From positions 1 through 7,827 of the forward strand of contig JACDBP010000223.1 in the NCBI GenBank assembly GCA_013694835.1: a stretch of DNA of 7,827 nt. The letters run 5' to 3'. The notes beneath the pieces were generated by a model. The model had not been told where the DNA came from. It did not search any database and saw only the letters and a list, made by a program, of their open reading frames with translations. Shown piece after piece: positions 5,288 to 7,827 of the stretch. This stretch comes from Chloroflexota bacterium. Lineage in GTDB: Bacteria; Chloroflexota; Limnocylindria; Limnocylindrales; CSP1-4. How positions within the stretch are numbered: the first letter of the stretch is position 1; each line of letters starts with the position of its first letter. A program made the translations under genes and the position numbers.

Positions 5288-6198
5288 TGGACGCGACGCC
5301 GTCGTTCTCGCTGCCCCCGAACGCCTCGAGCGGCATCCCCGACCGCCCATCGACGATGACCATCCGGGGAAAGGCGTTCGCGTGGGGCAGCCGCAGCTAC
5401 CTGATGGGCGTCCTCAACGTCACGCCGGACTCGTTCAGCGGAGATGGGCTGTGGCGCACCGACCGCCCCGGCGACCCGATCGCGGCGGCCGTCGAGCAGG
5501 CGAGACGGATGGCGGCCGAAGGCGTGGACATCATCGATGTCGGCGGCGAGTCGTCCCGGCCCGGCCACGACAGGGTGACCGAGGAGGAGGAATCGCGCCG
5601 CGTGGTGCCGGTGGTCCGCGCGATCCGCGAGGCGCTGCCGGATCTGCCGCTGAGCATCGACACCATCAAGCCGCGGATCGCCGCAGCCGCCCTTGACGCC
5701 GGTGCCGACGTCATCAACGACGTCCGCGCCGTCGGCCCCTCCGACGCTCTCGCCCGCCTCGCCGCCGAGCGCGGCGTGCGCTACGTCCTGATGCACGACC
5801 GCGATGAGGCGCGCTACCGGAGCGTCGTCGCCGAAGTCATCGCCGACCTGCAGCGCGCGATGGACCGGGCGCTCGACTGCGGCGTGGCTTGGGAGTCGCT
5901 CATCGTCGACCCTGGGTTCGGCTTCGGCAAGACGGCGGAGCACAACCTGCTGCTGCTCCACGAGCTTCGCGCGCTGCGGGTGCTCGCGCGGCCGGTGCTG
6001 GTCGGCCTAAGCCGCAAGTCGACCATCGGCAAGGTCCTGGACCTGCCCGCATCGGAGCGGCTGGAGGGTACCCTCGCGACCACGGCGCTTGCCATCGCGG
6101 GAGGCGCCGACATCCTCCGCGTCCACGACGTGGAGCCGAACCGGCGCGCGGCGCTGATGGCGGATGCGGTGGTCCGTCAAGGCGAAGCGCGTCCGTGA
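5287..6198 (+). CDS. folP: Dihydropteroate synthase
   Basis: A 303-residue TIM-barrel enzyme that joins p-aminobenzoate to 6-hydroxymethyl-dihydropterin pyrophosphate, the step inhibited by sulfonamides. All family signatures are present: MGVLNVTPDSFSGDG (to residue 54), DVGGESSRPG (84-93), SIDT (123-126), INDV (143-146), MH (169-170), DPGFGFGK (208-215), GLSRKS (240-245) and RVHDV (278-282), which holds the C-terminal pterin/phosphate-site Arg-His. GTG 5287 overlaps the folC stop by one base. ATG 5356 would give 280 residues, starting just before the first barrel strand, and is a real alternative; neither has a clear ribosome site. No insertion next to the first loop, as found in sulfonamide-resistant Sul enzymes, is visible. 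The gene ends in a GTGA overlap with folB. Confidence 0.96.
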   Translation: MDATPSFSLPPNASSGIPDRPSTMTIRGKAFAWGSRSYLMGVLNVTPDSFSGDGLWRTDRPGDPIAAAVEQARRMAAEGVDIIDVGGESSRPGHDRVTEEEESRRVVPVVRAIREALPDLPLSIDTIKPRIAAAALDAGADVINDVRAVGPSDALARLAAERGVRYVLMHDRDEARYRSVVAEVIADLQRAMDRALDCGVAWESLIVDPGFGFGKTAEHNLLLLHELRALRVLARPVLVGLSRKSTIGKVLDLPASERLEGTLATTALAIAGGADILRVHDVEPNRRAALMADAVVRQGEARP

Positions 6199-6578
6199 CC
6201 GACGGCGAGGACCGGATCGTGCTGACCGCGATGGGGTTCGACGCTCACGTCGGCGTCAGCGACGACGAGCGCTCGGTACGGCAGCCGATCGAGCTGGACG
6301 TGGAGATGACCCTGGACCTGGGCGAGGCCGGGCGGACCGACGACCTCGGGGCCACGGTCGATTACGGCGCCGTCTTCAGGCTCTGCCGCGACCTCGTGGA
6401 GCTGGGCGAGTTCCGGCTGCTGGAGGCCGTCGCCGAGCGCGTCGCCGCCGAGGTGCTTGCCACGACGCCGGCCGGCGCAGTCCTCGTGCGGGTCCGCAAG
6501 CTCCACGTCCCTGTGGACGGCCGCATCGAGCACGCCGGGGTCCAGATCGCCCGTCGGCGGAGCGGAGCCAGGGGATAG
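6195..6578 (+). CDS. folB: Dihydroneopterin aldolase
   Basis: A 127-residue enzyme of normal family length that cleaves 7,8-dihydroneopterin to 6-hydroxymethyl-dihydropterin and glycolaldehyde, two steps before FolP. Family marks visible: the N-terminal strand ending GFDAHVGVSDDER, with Glu25 at the conserved active-site position; PIELDVEM; VDYGAV (55-60); LLEAVAERVAAEVL, with Glu77 matching the pterin-anchoring Glu; and VRKLHVPVDG, with Lys102 matching the catalytic Lys, followed by GVQIARR. The usual KP dipeptide is KL here. The protein acts as a ring-shaped oligomer in characterised homologues. GTG 6195 overlaps the folP stop as GTGA, so translation is probably coupled. It is the last gene of the cluster; the folK that often follows is absent, and a convergent protease gene begins instead. 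Confidence 0.94.
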   Translation: MTDGEDRIVLTAMGFDAHVGVSDDERSVRQPIELDVEMTLDLGEAGRTDDLGATVDYGAVFRLCRDLVELGEFRLLEAVAERVAAEVLATTPAGAVLVRVRKLHVPVDGRIEHAGVQIARRRSGARG

Positions 6579-6581
6579 CGG

Positions 6582-6612
6582 ACGGCCCCGTTGCTGCTCG
6601 CTTCGGGGCCGT
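6582..6612. terminator. Perfect 9-bp GC hairpin between folB and the protease gene
   Basis: ACGGCCCCG (6582-6590) and CGGGGCCGT (6604-6612) pair perfectly around a 13-base loop, in the 68-base gap between two convergent stops. No T-run follows on either strand, so it is not a textbook intrinsic terminator, but its strength and place suggest it ends transcription in both directions. Confidence 0.6.
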
Positions 6613-6646
6613 GGGAAAGGGGGAGGCGGCCTGGCCGGCCGCGGGA

Positions 6647-7827
6647 TCAGCTCTGGGTGGCGGGTCGGGTACCAAGCGTCAGCGTCAGGTCGAGCGTCTT
6701 GCCGTCGCGAAGGACGGTCAGCACCAGCTCCTCGCCGGGCTTGAAGGCGGTCAGCACCTCGTCGAGCGTGTCCGTCGCGTCGATCCGCTGACCATTGACG
6801 GAGGTGATGATGTCGTTCTCCTTCAGGCCGGCGCGGTCCGCCGGGCTTCCGGAGACGATCGGCTCCTGGGGGTCGCCCTGGTCGCGCCCCAGCCACACCC
6901 CGTAGTCGATCGGCAGCTTCTTCTCCTCCATCAGCGACGGGGTGACCTCGCGGTAGGAGATGCCGATGTACGGCCGGGCGAGCGTCTCGCCGTTGACCGC
7001 CTGCTGCATGATCGGCTTGGCGATGTTGATGGGGATCGCAAAGCCGATGCCCTGGGCACCGTTGCCGGCGACCGCGGTGTTGACGCCGATCACCTGGCCG
7101 GAGGCATCGACGAGCGCGCCGCCGGAGTTGCCGGGGTTGATCGCAGCGTCGGTCTGGATCAGGTTGCGCAAGCGCCGGCTCTGGCCGGTCTCCTCGTCGT
7201 TCACGTCGACGCTGCGGTTCAGCGCGGAGACGACGCCGGTCGTGATGCTGTTGGTGAACTCCCCGAGGGGGCTGCCGATGGCGATCGCCAGCTGGCCGGG
7301 CTTGAGGCCCTTCGAGTCCCCGATCGCGGCGACGGGCAGGGTGGTGGCGTCGATCTTGACGATGGCCAGGTCGGTCAGCGTGTCCGTGCCGTAGACGCGG
7401 CCGGGAAAACTGCGCCCGTCCTTGAGCGCGACGGTCAGCGTGCGTGCGCCGGAGACCACGTGGCGATTGGTCAGGATCCAGCCGCTCGACTGGTAGATGA
7501 TCCCCGAGCCCTTGCCGGTGCTCGTCGAGATGGTGACGATGGCAGGGCTGATCTTCTCCGCCGCGGCCGTGATCGCGGAGCTCTCATCGATCCGCACGGA
7601 CTGGGGTGAGGGTGGCGCCGGGGTGGGGTCCGTCGATGTCGTGACGATCGCGGCCGGGCCTGCGGTGAACTGCGGGTCCAGGCGGCCCGACAGCTGCAGC
7701 GCGAGATAGGTGCCACCCGACGCAAGGCCGGCGGCGAGCAGCGAGACCGCGAACATCGTGACGATGAAGGCGGCTGGCCGGCGACGCGGCTCACGGACAG
7801 GCTGCACGAAGCGCGGCGGCTGGAGGC
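6647..7827 (-). CDS. htrA: HtrA/DegP-family (S1C) trypsin-like serine protease with PDZ domain, membrane-anchored (5' end open)
   Basis: An envelope protease/chaperone that degrades damaged exported proteins. Numbering from GTG 7807 (386 residues): basic N-terminus, transmembrane anchor about 13-38, Pro-rich linker about 45-70, protease domain about 75-270, one PDZ domain about 277-378. The catalytic triad is intact: His116 in TNRHVVSG, Asp146 in DLAIVKID, Ser228 in NPGNSGGAL. The AIGSPLG and GIGFAIPI strands are also typical. One PDZ domain and a membrane anchor match the DegS/HtrA layout of Gram-positive and Chloroflexota homologues. The frame stays open beyond 7807 to the window edge and no ribosome site precedes that GTG, so the true start may lie outside. 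It converges on folB and shares no operon with it. Function is secure; the substrate is not known. Confidence 0.95.
   Translation of the reverse strand, partial: LQPPRFVQPVREPRRRPAAFIVTMFAVSLLAAGLASGGTYLALQLSGRLDPQFTAGPAAIVTTSTDPTPAPPSPQSVRIDESSAITAAAEKISPAIVTISTSTGKGSGIIYQSSGWILTNRHVVSGARTLTVALKDGRSFPGRVYGTDTLTDLAIVKIDATTLPVAAIGDSKGLKPGQLAIAIGSPLGEFTNSITTGVVSALNRSVDVNDEETGQSRRLRNLIQTDAAINPGNSGGALVDASGQVIGVNTAVAGNGAQGIGFAIPINIAKPIMQQAVNGETLARPYIGISYREVTPSLMEEKKLPIDYGVWLGRDQGDPQEPIVSGSPADRAGLKENDIITSVNGQRIDATDTLDEVLTAFKPGEELVLTVLRDGKTLDLTLTLGTRPATQS

Noticed and set aside
5410..5570. Acquired sulfonamide-resistance (sul-type) dihydropteroate synthase
   Set aside because: The first substrate loop has the normal TPDSFS sequence without the insertion seen in Sul enzymes, and the gene is embedded in a native folate operon.
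5245..5961. Minus-strand ORF (238 codons) opposite folP
   Set aside because: It is antisense to all early DHPS signatures and has no family features.
6164..7609. Plus-strand ORF (481 codons) running through folB and opposite the protease
   Set aside because: Asp/Arg/Gly-rich with no domains; it conflicts with FolB in the adjacent frame and with the intact His-Asp-Ser protease on the minus strand.

Overview
The window is GC-rich bacterial chromosome, densely packed. Genes often begin at GTG or TTG, overlap the previous stop by 1-4 bases, and mostly lack a clear Shine-Dalgarno sequence. These traits, the PASTA-kinase-like tail, the leaderless-looking gene and a four-Cys motif that I recall from Chloroflexota LysM-type proteins suggest an uncultured high-GC Chloroflexota (Limnocylindria/Ellin6529-like). 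That assignment is inference. An actinobacterial relative is the main alternative. I see no phage, IS, CRISPR, tRNA or rRNA signal.

Layout. (A) 1-1563, plus strand: the 3' part of a membrane protein with three PASTA domains, probably the sensor half of a PknB-type Ser/Thr kinase whose catalytic domain lies off the left edge. It overlaps a thioredoxin by four bases. (B) 1699-1947, plus: an 82-residue Cys-rich zinc-ribbon protein that may be leaderless. (C) 1999-3345, minus: a membrane-anchored protein with a long Gly/Arg-rich N-terminus and three extracellular Ig-like/beta-sandwich domains. It converges on (B) across a perfect GC hairpin. (D) 3417-6578, plus: a four-gene chain comprising a small Cys-motif protein, folC, folP and folB, every junction overlapping by 1-4 bases. 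(E) 6647-right edge, minus: an HtrA/DegP-family protease converging on folB, with a second perfect GC hairpin between them.

Working together: region D encodes three tetrahydrofolate-pathway enzymes: dihydroneopterin aldolase (FolB), dihydropteroate synthase (FolP) and dihydrofolate/folylpolyglutamate synthase (FolC). FolK and FolE are not in the window. Regions A, C and E are cell-envelope functions: cell-wall sensing, an extracellular Ig-like protein and envelope protein quality control. The thioredoxin may be tied to the kinase by translational coupling.

Most of the window is conventional housekeeping sequence, and I do not see a convincing undescribed multi-gene system. The least explained pieces are the Cys-motif protein heading the folate operon with its unusual leader, the 82-residue double four-Cys protein, and the Gly/Arg-rich Ig-domain protein.
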